From Saccharomycopsis fibuligera x Saccharomycopsis cf. fibuligera (Eukaryota > Ascomycota > Saccharomycetes > Ascoideales > Saccharomycopsidaceae), in the NCBI GenBank assembly GCA_001936135.1, contig CP012817.1, positions 1,736,001 through 1,800,000 of the forward strand: a stretch of 64,000 nt of DNA. The letters run 5' to 3'. Made by a program: the position numbers and the translations under genes. The notes under the pieces were generated by a model that saw only the letters and a list, made by a program, of their open reading frames with translations, made no database searches and was not told where the DNA came from. Every line of letters starts with the position of its first letter. Within the stretch, counting starts at the first letter, position 1. Below, one piece after another: positions 51,965 through 62,779 of this stretch.

Positions 51965-54925
51965 TCAACTTGACATCTTCTCCCAATCCAGTAACCAAGT
52001 ATCAACCAATTGGTGTGTTGGTTCTTGTTCCGTTCGTATCAAAAATGTTTTCAACAATCTCTTAGTTATTGCTTGTGGCACGCATTCCATCCAGGTGGCA
52101 ACATCAAAAATACCGGCTATATGGGGAGGAGCACGGTGAAACGTGGCAGATATCTCCTCATTAGCAATATCAATAAAAATAATCTCTTTAATATCATCTA
52201 AACGTGCTTTCAATTGTCGCTTCTGTGGACAATTGAGATAATCCTGAAAAACTCGGTGTAAATAACTAAAATCAGACTCATTCTGACGTTTGTAATGTTT
52301 TAACCATTTGCATAAGAATTTTTGATTGCGTAGAGTTCTCCGAAGAGGAATGTTTATCGAAATTTGGTTATATTCGTTGGTCTCCGAAACACAGCGATAT
52401 GGTCCAAAATATATTCGATCCCACTTGCTTATAGTTGCACTATGGAAAGCAAGTCGATGAACAAATACTAAGTCGTTTTTCCGAAACTTCTGAATCGGTC
52501 TAAAGTTGTTGGCTTTAAACTCGCGACTGATAATGTTGTCAATGTCCTCATTCTTGACTAATCTCCAAATTACCTTATGATGGTCATCTTGAAACTGAAC
52601 GTAATTGGCCAAAGCGTTTGGATTCTCATTGTAGTGTTCACGCTTTTTCTGGTCCTTTAGTTCATGCCAAGGAACAACTTCTTGCAGAAAATGGGTTGAT
52701 TGTGGAGCTGGTAAAACATTGTTTCTGCCTGTACTAATTTGAAAAGCATTAAAACCACGCGTTTGCTTTGCTTCGTTCAAGTAATATTCTACAATGGGTA
52801 AGTACTGAAGCCAATTTGAAAACAATTCCATATAACTTTTGAGTACTTGACTGACCGTGCGAATATTGCGTTCTGCTAGACCATTAGACTGATGATGGTT
52901 GGGAGTCGCAAAGATAATGTTAACACTATAAGTTTCTAGAAATTTCTTAAAAACTCGTGAAGTAAATCTAGCATCTAAATCAGCAATGATGGCCTTTGGA
53001 AAATAATGTTGTGTAAATAATTTCACTAGTATGTTGATTATAGTTGTTGAGGTTGCATTTGCCACAATTGGTTCAAGGTAAATACGTCTCGACAATCTGT
53101 CGACTACAACCAAAATTTGATTGAAGATTTGGTTCTGATCCTTGGTTGTTGGCAAGTGAGTTAAAATATCCATGTGGAGTACTTGTCCAACGCTGAGTGC
53201 TGGCATTAGTGGACGTTGGAATACCTGTGTGCTATACTTGAATGACTTATTGGCAGTACATGTCTTGCATTGTTGGATAACTTTTCTCACAGTTTTCTGC
53301 ATCCTGGTGAAAAAGATGTAATTCAGTAAGTCAGCAATTGTTTTCCATTGATCTAAATGAGCTTGTTGATGAACCGATTCTACTAACTTATATTGTAAGT
53401 CTCTCCCAACAACAAAAACTGTGGCATGATCTCCTGGAACACCCATGAAAAGCAATCCTTCGTAATATCTCACCAATTGTCTTCCAACTAATTGAAGTTC
53501 TTCAGATGGCTGTTTTTGTTCTTGTTTATAAATTATCTGATACAGTTCTGGCAAATGTCTGTAATTATCAATAATTTCTTTGACTGTTGCGGTACCAAAG
53601 CAATTGTGAAACTCTTCATAATTAGCAGCGAGATCTTCATCGAATTCACATTGTAACATGCAATACTCTGGTGTATTCTGATATTGGCGTGATAAACCAT
53701 CAGATGGATTTTGTTGTGATCTAATTGGACAGAATTTGAACTGAAAATTGGCTAAATAAGATAAGCACCTGTACAACTTTGCTTCTGGACGCTCGTAGTT
53801 TTTCTGGCTTAAAAATTCCACAGTTTGATTATCAGTATAGATTTCAATTGATCTATCCGCTATTAAGTAACCAAAACGTTGTAACACTAGTACAACCGAA
53901 TAAAGTTCTTTTTGCCAAACTGGCCACATAATTTCCTCAGAAGAAAAAGCTTTTGAAAAATAGGCAAGGACACCTACTTTATTATTGTTTTGCCACATTT
54001 CTATGATGACACCGGCGGCAGAATTTGAAGCATCGCAATAAATCTTAATGTCAGCATTAGGAATGAGGGGAACTAAAACTGGTTTTGAAGTAAGAGCGTC
54101 TTTCAATTGTTGAACGGAGTGACTAACCTTCGTGTCGTTATACTGGAGCTTTCCTTTGATGAAGTCCCGTAAGCCTTCAGACTTTTGCGCGCAGTGTGCT
54201 ATATATGTTCGAAAATAGTTCACTGTTCCTAAAAAGCTTTGAGCATCTTTTTTGGCTCCTATTGGTGGCCAGTTCTTTATAGCATCTGTTTTCTTAATTA
54301 TAGGTTGAACTGATCTATGACGTATTACATGACCGAGAAACTCTGTTTCCTCAACGCAAAATTCACATTTGCTTTCGTTTAGGATAATAGCATAATCCGA
54401 AAGGATCTTAAAGACGTCAGGAATAAGTTGCAAATGCTGTGAATATGTATCTGAATATAGCGAGATATCATCCATATACATTAATACACCACAAAATAAG
54501 AATTCCTTTAATATTGCACTCAAGTTTTTAATAAATGTGTTTGGAGCACCCGACAAACAGAAAGGCATACGCGTACATTGGAAAACACCCATGTGAGTAA
54601 CAAAAGCAGTTAACGGCTTTGATTTGCTGTCCATTTTAACCTGATGATATCCAGATGATAAGTCTAGTTTGCTGAATATCGTAGCATCTCCAAATGCTGT
54701 TAACAACTCTTCGTCGCTTATACTCGCCGATACTGGAGTAATAGAATTAGCATTGATAGTTTGGTAGTTGACCACGAATCTGTGTGAACCATCTATTTTG
54801 GGAACTGTGAACCCTCGTGATACCGTTTGACTGTCTGAGTGTTCAATTATTGCGGATTTTAAGAGCTTTGTTATAATTTCAGTGAGTACTCGTTTTTGTA
54901 CTGGAGATGATTTATATGGCTTCAC
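51965..54925 (-). CDS. GypB-2 reverse transcriptase, RNase H and integrase (986 codons)
   Basis: Open minus-strand frame in gypsy order. Reverse transcriptase: HRFVVNYQTIN, FSKLDLSSGYHQVKM, MYMDDISLYSD and EFLGHVI (about residues 45-200). RNase H: KIYCDASNSAAG, WQKELYSVVLVL and IYTDNQTVEFL (about 295-385). Integrase: zinc region HQQAHLDQW...CKTC (about 510-545), MDILTHLP, VVVDRLSRRIYLEP, ADLDARFT and HHQSNGLAERNIRT (about 570-690). Then a GPY motif (YFGPYRCVSE, about 835) and a tail with no chromodomain that I can recognise. The frame is open upstream of the first Met to the solo LTR, so the ATG at 54925 is not the natural N-terminus; Pol is made as part of a polyprotein. Confidence 0.92.
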   Translation of the reverse strand: MKPYKSSPVQKRVLTEIITKLLKSAIIEHSDSQTVSRGFTVPKIDGSHRFVVNYQTINANSITPVSASISDEELLTAFGDATIFSKLDLSSGYHQVKMDSKSKPLTAFVTHMGVFQCTRMPFCLSGAPNTFIKNLSAILKEFLFCGVLMYMDDISLYSDTYSQHLQLIPDVFKILSDYAIILNESKCEFCVEETEFLGHVIRHRSVQPIIKKTDAIKNWPPIGAKKDAQSFLGTVNYFRTYIAHCAQKSEGLRDFIKGKLQYNDTKVSHSVQQLKDALTSKPVLVPLIPNADIKIYCDASNSAAGVIIEMWQNNNKVGVLAYFSKAFSSEEIMWPVWQKELYSVVLVLQRFGYLIADRSIEIYTDNQTVEFLSQKNYERPEAKLYRCLSYLANFQFKFCPIRSQQNPSDGLSRQYQNTPEYCMLQCEFDEDLAANYEEFHNCFGTATVKEIIDNYRHLPELYQIIYKQEQKQPSEELQLVGRQLVRYYEGLLFMGVPGDHATVFVVGRDLQYKLVESVHQQAHLDQWKTIADLLNYIFFTRMQKTVRKVIQQCKTCTANKSFKYSTQVFQRPLMPALSVGQVLHMDILTHLPTTKDQNQIFNQILVVVDRLSRRIYLEPIVANATSTTIINILVKLFTQHYFPKAIIADLDARFTSRVFKKFLETYSVNIIFATPNHHQSNGLAERNIRTVSQVLKSYMELFSNWLQYLPIVEYYLNEAKQTRGFNAFQISTGRNNVLPAPQSTHFLQEVVPWHELKDQKKREHYNENPNALANYVQFQDDHHKVIWRLVKNEDIDNIISREFKANNFRPIQKFRKNDLVFVHRLAFHSATISKWDRIYFGPYRCVSETNEYNQISINIPLRRTLRNQKFLCKWLKHYKRQNESDFSYLHRVFQDYLNCPQKRQLKARLDDIKEIIFIDIANEEISATFHRAPPHIAGIFDVATWMECVPQAITKRLLKTFLIRTEQEPTHQLVDTWLLDWEKMSS

Positions 54926-55057
54926 ATGAATTCTGGTTGGAGCCTCTGGAATTAACTCAATCTTATGCTTGAATGGTAATTCCTGTTTTCCTGAAAGTTG
55001 TTCTGTGATTAAATCTGGATCTCGAAATTGAATTTTAAATTTATACCTAATGTTCGA

Positions 55058-55501
55058 TGTAAAAAAGTAGGATGTAAAGTAGAAGAGAAAAAATATAAGG
55101 TTTATTAGAGTAGATAAAGAAAGTAAAGTTGGTTAAGCTTAGTTCGGTAAAGAAGTAAGGAAGGTAGAGAAAGTTAAAAGAAAAGAAGCGGGAAAGCTCC
55201 GTGTTAAGTAGGAAAAATAAGTGGCAAAACTGAAATCGGAGTGGCGTGATAAGAGTGGCGTGAAAAAGAAAAATTTTCATGCTGCAGTAAGGATCGGCAC
55301 CGCGTCTAGACGGACACGTAGACGGGGCACCTAGACGGCATGAAAAATAAACAAATCACATGCGTCAGATTGGTATACCATGCACATGGGTGAAAGGTTT
55401 ACCCTGACGATGGATGAAAAAATAAAAGGAGTGAAGAAGATAAAGGATCGGAAAGTGAAGAGGGTAAGGGACAAAGGAAAATGAATGCTTGAAATTCAAC
55501 A
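55058..55501 (-). repeat. Solo CopA LTR in GypB-2 pol
   Basis: 444-bp CopA LTR with duplication TTCGA at 55053-55057 and 55502-55506, separating the protease from the reverse transcriptase segment. Confidence 0.95.
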
Positions 55502-55506
55502 TTCGA

Positions 55507-55839
55507 GATACGGTCATTGTTTTTGTCCTCATCTGTCAAGCTAATTAATAAAGTCTCAGTTAAATTCAATAACGTCTTGCAGATATCAACGCCTACTATA
55601 ATCTTTACAGGAAGCTTTGGTTCGACGTAGAATAAGATAAATTTCTCCAATTTATGACTAAAGATTTTGTACGTTTTGGAAAGAACCGTTACTTCCTGGT
55701 TTCCTAACTTTAAACTTATTGGTGTCGAGCTTCTCACTTCTATCGCTCTCGGAACTTCTTTTATCAAGTTTACACCAGCACCTGTATCCATAAAACTTAA
55801 ACTATTTTCAAGTCCCACAAGTTTCATAACGGTCCACAA
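55507..55839 (-). pseudogene. GypB-2 protease region, cut by the solo CopA LTR
   Basis: Contains SFMDTGAGVNLI, the aspartic protease motif, in the +1 frame after gag as in GypB-1. The frame is cut by the LTR, so residues read beyond 55507 belong to the insertion. Confidence 0.85.
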
Positions 55840-55876
55840 ATATTTGTCGTGGAATGAACTCTTTATTGTAAATAGT

Positions 55877-56857
55877 TTAGTGTCTTTGCGGACGATCGTT
55901 TTTTTTCTGTCCGTTTGGTTTTGTTTCCAAGCTTAAAGTTTGTCTCCTTTGTGACTCTCCTCTTATTGCCATAGCCTGGAACTTTGGATTTGACACGTAT
56001 GTGCTACGGATGTCCTTCATCAAGACTATTGTTTCACTTGGATTAATACCTAATCTACCATTGTCTTCTCTAGATGTTTGCTGCATCGCTGTTGCTGCGT
56101 GAGATTCGAGCTCAAATAAAACCTTGTTATATTCTCTGTGAAAACTTTCGCGAACATATCTAAATAACTGTTCATGGTATACCTCCTGACCTGTTTTTGG
56201 AAGCGTGTTAACGATATCAGTCACCTTGTTTAGTTGTTTCTCAAAAGATTCATATCCTTTTTGTTTATCTTGACGTCGTAACCGTTCGGTGATTTCCCTC
56301 AAAGTTGGAAACAACACTTGTTTTATTTCTTTGAGCTTTCCTTCCATGTCCGTTGCTTCGAAACGAAGATCAGTTGAGTTATTTGCAAAAGCGTCTCTAA
56401 CTTTTCTTAAAGACAAAGTGTCTAAGGTGTTAACTAAAATCCATTCTAAGTGTTCGTTTTCGACTGTTCCTAATTTCGATAAGAGATCAATTTCCTTTTT
56501 CAAGTGAACCATGTAAATTTCTGGTCCATCAGCGATTCTAAACTTTTCTCTCGTATATCTGTTTGAGTTTTTTAACATGTAACTCTGGACTGCGTCGAAT
56601 AATTCAACTTTTCCTTTGTTGTTTGGTTCTTCATCAGAATCTGAGCTGTTGACTTCCGCAACATCTCTAACTCTTTTCTCTGGTTCTGGACCACTTTCAT
56701 TTCTGGTTTCAAGATTTTTCAATCTTTCGTCATGATTTCCCATTTGTTGTTTAATTTCCTTGAGTAATCCCACAATGATTTCCAAGTTTTGCCCGTTGTT
56801 TGAGTCTTCAACCGCTGGCTTTTCGGTTGATTGTCCTTGATTGTCTTGTTTGTCCAT
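55877..56857 (-). CDS. GypB-2 Gag (326 aa)
   Basis: Counterpart of the Gag at 1163-2143, same length with few differences: MDKQDNQ start 56 bp inside the LTR, acidic N-terminal third with coiled-coil-like segment, helical centre, basic tail, no zinc knuckle. The pol frame is +1 relative to it and overlaps its end, in line with the +1 shift known in Ty3. Confidence 0.82.
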   Translation of the reverse strand: MDKQDNQGQSTEKPAVEDSNNGQNLEIIVGLLKEIKQQMGNHDERLKNLETRNESGPEPEKRVRDVAEVNSSDSDEEPNNKGKVELFDAVQSYMLKNSNRYTREKFRIADGPEIYMVHLKKEIDLLSKLGTVENEHLEWILVNTLDTLSLRKVRDAFANNSTDLRFEATDMEGKLKEIKQVLFPTLREITERLRRQDKQKGYESFEKQLNKVTDIVNTLPKTGQEVYHEQLFRYVRESFHREYNKVLFELESHAATAMQQTSREDNGRLGINPSETIVLMKDIRSTYVSNPKFQAMAIRGESQRRQTLSLETKPNGQKKNDRPQRH

Positions 56858-56913
56858 TCTTTAAGTATGTAGTATGTTCTCAACTTTCACCTAATAAAAT
56901 TACGAAGAAGTAA

Positions 56914-57085
56914 TGTTGTGTTTAAATAAGGAGTTAGTTCTCTACTAAGTATTTTAAACGCGTTTGTTATGGTTATTATCGTTATCGATGGGTATGTCGG
57001 CTTATTGTTTATTCCGCCCATCTCTATATACACAAGTTAAAAGGAACACGTCGCCGACCTTTATACAAGATTTTCGACCTTCAAG
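56914..57085 (-). repeat. GypB-2 5' LTR, inner 172 bp
   Basis: Starts TGTTGTGTTT on the plus strand and continues to the CopD-1 insertion. The outer 69 bp are at 63320-63388. Confidence 0.92.
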
Positions 57086-57479
57086 TGTCGGAGTATAGTG
57101 ACTATATCTGCTACCCATACCTGAGGTTGTCCCCTCTGGATAGCACTGGTTAGACTAGTCTCTCCTCTAGTAGTGAAGGACAGCCACTTACTTAGATACT
57201 AATATTTTTCTTTAGTGATGAAATTGGACTTATATTTCCTTGCTTATTATAAACTATATCATTTAATAAAAACATTCTATCTTTCAGACTATATATAATA
57301 ATTTCATTACTCACCCATAATGCTCAGGTGATGGAAAATTTTCCATCATATCTTTGATGTTGTTCTCCTTAGCAACCATGCGTGCGCTCAAATGTTCTCG
57401 GCCGCAAAAGCCAGTTTACCAGAAAGGAGAGTATACCAAATGGACGTTATGAAAGATGTTAATTGGTATAAATCCAACA
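57086..57479 (-). repeat. CopD-1 3' LTR (394 bp)
   Basis: Minus strand TGTTGGATTTATACC...TATACTCCGACA. The minus-strand polypurine tract AAGGGGGT (57481-57488) lies beside it and overlaps the pol stop codon. Confidence 0.93.
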
Positions 57480-57486
57480 TACCCCC

Positions 57487-60400
57487 TTAAACTGTATTTC
57501 GTGGCTCAAAAACTAAGTCACATATGTTACTCATGATCACCGTAGTAACTGGCTTTGTGAGTATATCTGCTAGCTGTAGTGATGACGGTACATGTTCAAT
57601 GGTAAATTCATGTCCCTGGTATCTGTCTAGGGCAACGTTCAAACGCACAGCATAATGTTTAGATTTTGATGAAAAATTACCATTGATGACTTTCTTTATG
57701 GCAGACGTATTGTCAACCTTCAATAAGTATGGTAATCGTTCTTTAACGAGACCAATGAATATCAATAATTCATTTAGCCAAGACGCTTCATTGGTAGCTG
57801 CTGTAACCGCTTGTAATTCTGCTTCAGTAGATGATTGACACGTTAAAGATGTTTGTGTGGATTTCCAGTGAATGTTGGCATTGTTTAAGCGGAAGAGATA
57901 TCCTATTGTAGACCGCCTATTCTCTGGTTCTTGTGCATAATCGCTATCACTGTAACCTATTAGTCTCTTATCGCTTTTATCTTCTCCATATCTAAGCGCT
58001 CTTTCCTTTGTCTGTAGTAGATAGCCGAATACTCTAATAATTTGATCAAACAAGACTCGGTGTGGATAATGAGAAAATTTAGCTAGATAATTTATTGCAT
58101 AAAGTGCGTCTGGCCGACTCATTGTACCAATATATAATAGTGTTCCAATCAATCTTCGATACCGGGTTACCCTTGTGTTCAACTCTCGTTGATCAACGTC
58201 GAGTGGGTGATCATTTCTATTAAAGTAAAAACCTGGTGTCAATGGTGTTTTTAACATTCTGTTAGGGCTTTGTATATCATACTCCCGGCAGGAGTTGATG
58301 ATGTACTGCTGTTGATCTAGCAGAATGCTGACCACTTGGTTGTCGTTACCTCTCTCAACTTTTAGGTCGGTACCTAGAAATTTCTGTTTGCCACCGTGAT
58401 CTGCTGCAATGATCTTGATTGTGTATTTCGCCATTAGCAGGCGGACAATAGAGTCTAATTCGTGTTCACTAACAGCAGTTATAAGGAAATCATCAACAAA
58501 AATACCAATAATTGCACAAACTATTCCTTCTGTATTTACCTTAATAAAGGTGCTTGGAAATGCATGGTTCTTCTTAAATCCTAACTCAGTAAGATAGTCT
58601 GAAATGCTGTTGTGCCATAGATTACCACTCTGTCGTAAACCGTAAAGAGCCTTGCGTAGTCCGTATATGACTTTCTTCCCGGGGCTTACTGTTACGTTAC
58701 ACTGGATACCTTGTGGTCTGTGGATATAGACCTCGTCTTGCAAATCAGCACTCAAATAGGCCGTAGTTACATCAATCTGTGCAAAATACCAACTTTGCAT
58801 TGCCGTAGCTGCTAGGATAGATCTGGCTATCTCCGCCCGAAGTGTTGGGGAATAGGTATTCATGAAGGTCTCGGAGTGTTGAATATCTCCTCGAGCGACT
58901 AATCGCGCCTTTTCTCGCCCGCCACTTTTTCGGGAGAAGACCCAGCGAGTGGGAATTGTTTTGCGCAATTTTGCCAGATCTGATGTCACAATGGGGATGG
59001 GATCCCAGGTCATGAGTGATTTGTGTGACATTATTTCCCTTTTGATAGCATCATGGAACCCTGGTAATAGTGTGGCTGTTAGATACGACTTTGGTATGGA
59101 TGCTAAAGCATGCACCTTTACTCGTTTTACCTTGAAGTTTGTGTTATGCGTAGTTGGTTTTCTTTTAAGGCTTGTAAAAGACTTGAGCCAAAATGGGGTG
59201 GTTGGTTTGTTCTTCGAATCACCACTCTGAGTGATTGTGTCACTCGGATTTGATTGGTGACTCGGTATCAGTTTCACTGGCGGGCACATCGTGCGCGATG
59301 AGCCTAAGCAGCATTGTTCAGTGGGTAGTTGTTGCTCATCAAGTAATTGAGACAGTTTTAGCCCGTCCTCAATGGGTAGTAATTGCTTATCAAATATTTT
59401 ATGCATTCTTAGACCGTCCTCATTGGGTAGTAGCTGCTCATTAGGTAGATGTGACACTTTTATCCCGTCCTCAATGGGTAGTAGTTGCTTATCAAATATT
59501 TTATGCGTTCTTAGACCGTCCTCATTGGCTAGTAGCTGCTCATTAGGTAGATGTGACACTTTTATCCCGTCCTCAATGGGTAGTAGTTGCTTATCAAATA
59601 TTTTATGCAGTCTTAGACCGTCCTCATTGGGTAGTAGTTGTTCATCACCTATTTGTGGCAATGTTTGCCCGTCCTCACTGAGTGGTTGTTGCTCGCCATG
59701 AATGTCTGATAGTTTGCGTTTTGTGGTTTTCGCAGGCGCGACCGGTGTCTGGGAGTCTTCCTCGTCAGAGACGATGACCTGTTCTATGGGGGCTTTGGAA
59801 TGGTCTCCGTTCGTAACACTGGTGCTCAGTGCCAATGATTGCCACTCGCTGCTCAGATCCAAAACTTCGCGGTTGTTATTGTTATTATCAAATTCTACTC
59901 GTCTCGAGTTTCCAAGATAATTTTGTTTCTGTTCCTGTACATCATTGCCATATTCATCATCATCCTCTTCTCCCATCGCTTCTTCTTCTGCATCAGTTTC
60001 TGGCATAGTTGGTTGTTCGTTAGAATCACTGTCAACTCGCTCATTTTCATATGGGTCCATAATTTCTTCATCATTCCCAGAATAGTATATCTCCTCGACA
60101 TGTTCTTGCCCCCTTGAATTTTTCTCGTTGTGATCTTCAACAGAAAAGTCATACTGATTGTCATTTTCAAATGCTATGTTGTCGAGTTTTCCACCACTTA
60201 ATTTGAGATTTATGTAGTCTGGGTAGAGGATACTTTGTCTAAAGAATCGAACATGACGGGTGTATTCAAAGAATCCCTTTTTCATCAGTGGGACTGGAAT
60301 GAAGGTTGTGACTCCGTATGTTTGTTCATCATGTCCCAAATAGATTCCTATGTGGCTTCTGGTTTCAAGTTTTCCTTCGTTTGGTGGGATATGAACACTC

Positions 60401-61680
60401 ACAATTTCCCCGAATATACGTAGCCGCCTAGCATCGAGTGGTTCTAGTCCTATTAGTTTAGCTGCGGATGTCTTTAACTTCGTATTACGAATGGTTGTAA
60501 CGTGAAGTATTGCTTCTGGCCAGAATTTTGATTCTAGTTTGCCACTGTGAAGTATTGTTCGCGCGTCACTTAATAGCGTTTGATTGAGGCGCTCCGACAT
60601 TCCGTTGGATGCTGGAGTGTATCCGCTTGTGGTGTGTGATTCAATTCCGGCTTGACTCAATATGTCTGTGACCTCGGAGTTTAGATATTCGGTCCCCCTA
60701 TCGGTGAAGAGGCTTTTCACACGAAATCCGCGCTCAGCAAATTGATTTTTCACCCATCGAATATAGTGAAATAACTTGTCCTTTACCTCATTCTTTTTGT
60801 ACATGGTGAAGACTTTAGTGTAGCCGGTGTACTGGTCGCGAAAGATGACAAAATAATTTGGTGTGTCATTAATTTTCGTACCTAGTTCGCAAACGTCCGA
60901 AACTATGTTTTCAAATGGATTTTTCTTTATGTACACCAGTCTCGAGTTTGGGACAGCAGCATGTTTCTTTCCCTTTGCAATAGCACACTCATAGCAATCT
61001 TCCTTTGCATTTAGTGATGCAATTTTTGTTGGATCTGCTATAATTGTGTTGTGTTTGATGGAAGATTTTAATGAGTTATTGTTAACGTGTCCTAGAATGC
61101 TATGAAGACTACTACCAACTGATGCTATTAATCTCACTCTATTCTTATTAATATACTTTCCACTGAGCCATGTAAGGTCGTCTATTACCTCAATTTCAAG
61201 ATTATAATGGCCATGTTTTAGGACCTTTACAATTTTCCTTTTACCTCCAACTTCTATTACTTTAACATCGAAACTGTCTAGTTTCTGTATTAGTGAGCTC
61301 TCATTTATAATAGCATATGGTGCTGAGGGAGCATAATAGCAGTCAAGCTTAATCATAGAGTCTCCTATGCGCAATCTCATCTTGCCATGACCTAGGATTT
61401 TGATATTACCATCTAGTGTGGTTATGTCTACGTTGGGGTAGTAATTATCATCATAATTCGTGTAATTCCCTATATGTGATAAATCATTGGTGAGGGTAGC
61501 CTGGCTTCCTCCGTCGATAAGAATAAGTGTATCGTCGGCTATACTTGAATTAATTGTGCGAGTGCCTCGCTTGATAATTCCCATCGGATGTTGTGTTGTG
61601 GATTTCGGATTCCTGATATATTTTCTCAGTTTTTCCGTGATTGTACGTTCTTGACCTATATGCTTTATTGTAGGTTCCAA
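57487..61680 (-). CDS. CopD-1 Pol (protease, integrase, reverse transcriptase, RNase H), 1397 codons
   Basis: Open frame in copia order. Protease: LILIDGGSQATLTND (about residue 52-66). Integrase: HSILGHVNNN...CYECAIAKG zinc region (about 190-235), VSDVCELG, LFTDRGTEYLNSEV and SNGMSERLNQTLL (about 260-370). A long acidic linker with a 17-residue tandem repeat (about 655-785). Reverse transcriptase: RWVFSRKSGG, FAQIDVTTAYLSADL, ALYGLRQSG and IFVDDFLITAV (about 910-1085). RNase H: GYSDSDYAQEPENRRS and SSTEAELQAVTAATNEA (about 1245-1305). The frame overlaps the gag frame by about 130 bp in the +1 register, as in Ty1, so the first Met at 61680 need not be a true start. It looks whole. Confidence 0.93.
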   Translation of the reverse strand: MEPTIKHIGQERTITEKLRKYIRNPKSTTQHPMGIIKRGTRTINSSIADDTLILIDGGSQATLTNDLSHIGNYTNYDDNYYPNVDITTLDGNIKILGHGKMRLRIGDSMIKLDCYYAPSAPYAIINESSLIQKLDSFDVKVIEVGGKRKIVKVLKHGHYNLEIEVIDDLTWLSGKYINKNRVRLIASVGSSLHSILGHVNNNSLKSSIKHNTIIADPTKIASLNAKEDCYECAIAKGKKHAAVPNSRLVYIKKNPFENIVSDVCELGTKINDTPNYFVIFRDQYTGYTKVFTMYKKNEVKDKLFHYIRWVKNQFAERGFRVKSLFTDRGTEYLNSEVTDILSQAGIESHTTSGYTPASNGMSERLNQTLLSDARTILHSGKLESKFWPEAILHVTTIRNTKLKTSAAKLIGLEPLDARRLRIFGEIVSVHIPPNEGKLETRSHIGIYLGHDEQTYGVTTFIPVPLMKKGFFEYTRHVRFFRQSILYPDYINLKLSGGKLDNIAFENDNQYDFSVEDHNEKNSRGQEHVEEIYYSGNDEEIMDPYENERVDSDSNEQPTMPETDAEEEAMGEEDDDEYGNDVQEQKQNYLGNSRRVEFDNNNNNREVLDLSSEWQSLALSTSVTNGDHSKAPIEQVIVSDEEDSQTPVAPAKTTKRKLSDIHGEQQPLSEDGQTLPQIGDEQLLPNEDGLRLHKIFDKQLLPIEDGIKVSHLPNEQLLANEDGLRTHKIFDKQLLPIEDGIKVSHLPNEQLLPNEDGLRMHKIFDKQLLPIEDGLKLSQLLDEQQLPTEQCCLGSSRTMCPPVKLIPSHQSNPSDTITQSGDSKNKPTTPFWLKSFTSLKRKPTTHNTNFKVKRVKVHALASIPKSYLTATLLPGFHDAIKREIMSHKSLMTWDPIPIVTSDLAKLRKTIPTRWVFSRKSGGREKARLVARGDIQHSETFMNTYSPTLRAEIARSILAATAMQSWYFAQIDVTTAYLSADLQDEVYIHRPQGIQCNVTVSPGKKVIYGLRKALYGLRQSGNLWHNSISDYLTELGFKKNHAFPSTFIKVNTEGIVCAIIGIFVDDFLITAVSEHELDSIVRLLMAKYTIKIIAADHGGKQKFLGTDLKVERGNDNQVVSILLDQQQYIINSCREYDIQSPNRMLKTPLTPGFYFNRNDHPLDVDQRELNTRVTRYRRLIGTLLYIGTMSRPDALYAINYLAKFSHYPHRVLFDQIIRVFGYLLQTKERALRYGEDKSDKRLIGYSDSDYAQEPENRRSTIGYLFRLNNANIHWKSTQTSLTCQSSTEAELQAVTAATNEASWLNELLIFIGLVKERLPYLLKVDNTSAIKKVINGNFSSKSKHYAVRLNVALDRYQGHEFTIEHVPSSLQLADILTKPVTTVIMSNICDLVFEPRNTV
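59330..59700 (-). repeat. Tandem repeat in the CopD-1 linker (51-bp/17-aa unit, 102-bp higher-order unit)
   Basis: ATGC[AG]NTCTTAGACC-type landmarks recur at 59401, 59503 and 59605, an exact 102-bp period. Each 102-bp block consists of two related halves encoding LPNEDGLRLHKIFDKQL-like and LPIEDGIKVSHLPNEQL-like 17-residue units. About seven units are visible, all in frame. Confidence 0.9.
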
Positions 61681-62471
61681 CTGATCGATCTTTCATAAAT
61701 ACAGCTTTTCTGATCATTCCCTTATGATATCTTCCTAATTTGTCCTCATAATCTCCTATAGAATCAAATAGTTTGTAGGGATCATAGGTTTCATCGTTAG
61801 CTGCTCGACGATTGATGTCATCAGAGAACTCACTATAGTTTTTATCAAGGTTTAAAAACAAAGTACCTGCAATCACATTTTCTTCCAATCTAATACTGTT
61901 CCATTTGAGTGAATCCATTACGATGAAAACTTGGTTAATGTACCGAATAAGGTCACCCTTTTGGTTGCCTAACTTTAGTGCGGCAAACTTTGCCTTAGCT
62001 GCTTCCTCGGTAAGAATAAGGTCCAAACAGTTTTCACGCAACATCGCCAAAATTTGCATTGATGATTTCTTGTATTTGTCGGGTCTGTTATTGTTGATCT
62101 GCGAAATGTGGGCAAGAGATGTATCAGTAGTGTTTCTGGTTACATTTTCAACAATGAATTCCGTTTCTTCGTCTTGCATCTCTATGATGCCTTTTTCGAA
62201 GCAAGTAACAAAATTCTTGTATCCTCTCTCAGATAATCTATGCTTCAATGCATTGTAATAATTGATGAGGTTTGCGTTTGAATTCTTCAACGCGCTCAAT
62301 TTTGGAATAGATTTGGATATACGGTCTTGAATCTCGTAAAGTTCCGTGGCCGTTTTTGCAGTAGCGTCTTGGATAGAGATAGATTGTTAATACCAGCAAT
62401 CAACTCTTGTAATTTTGGGATGTTTTCCTCTTTAACATCGTTTGAGCTTTTGTTTTTACTTTCGTGGTTCA
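61550..62471 (-). pseudogene. CopD-1 Gag region
   Basis: The longest open part (61550-62299, 249 codons) has a helical Gag-like composition (RYINQVFIVMDSL, FLNLDKNYSEFSDDINRRAAND) and a basic C-terminus. An ATG with MNHESKNKSS lies upstream at 62469-62471 and is the likely family start. The region looks interrupted about once. No CCHC knuckle is visible. It overlaps pol, which is in the +1 frame. Confidence 0.7.
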
Positions 62472-62779
62472 TAGCTATTATTCTGTTAATATTTCATTGT
62501 GCTTCCAATTTGTGTCAAATTGTTTCTTGGCCGATAAGTCCTAATGTATATCTAAATGGTTGCTAGTCATCCGAGGCTGTTTCATTACCAGTTGATGAAA
62601 CTTCTGCCCGATATCTTATCCTGTGTTGCCGTAGCAATTATGACTATCAATTAACATTATTCAAGTATGTAACCACGGGTAATAAAACGTGAGGAAGTTA
62701 CTGTGTCTAGTATGTAACTAGATTCAGCCATTGGAAGGATGGATAATTTAATAACCACCGTATCCTGTCTGTAACGCCA
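62472..62779 (-). other. CopD-1 leader and primer-binding site
   Basis: The minus strand next to the LTR reads TGGCGTTACAGACAGG. It begins with TGG, as expected for pairing with a tRNA CCA end, unlike CopA and CopB. I could not assign the tRNA. The rest of the leader has no feature I recognise. Confidence 0.6.

Noticed and set aside
59235-59920. Plus-strand frames of 69-109 codons
   Set aside because: They are antisense to the CopD linker repeats; their repetition mirrors the coding repeat.
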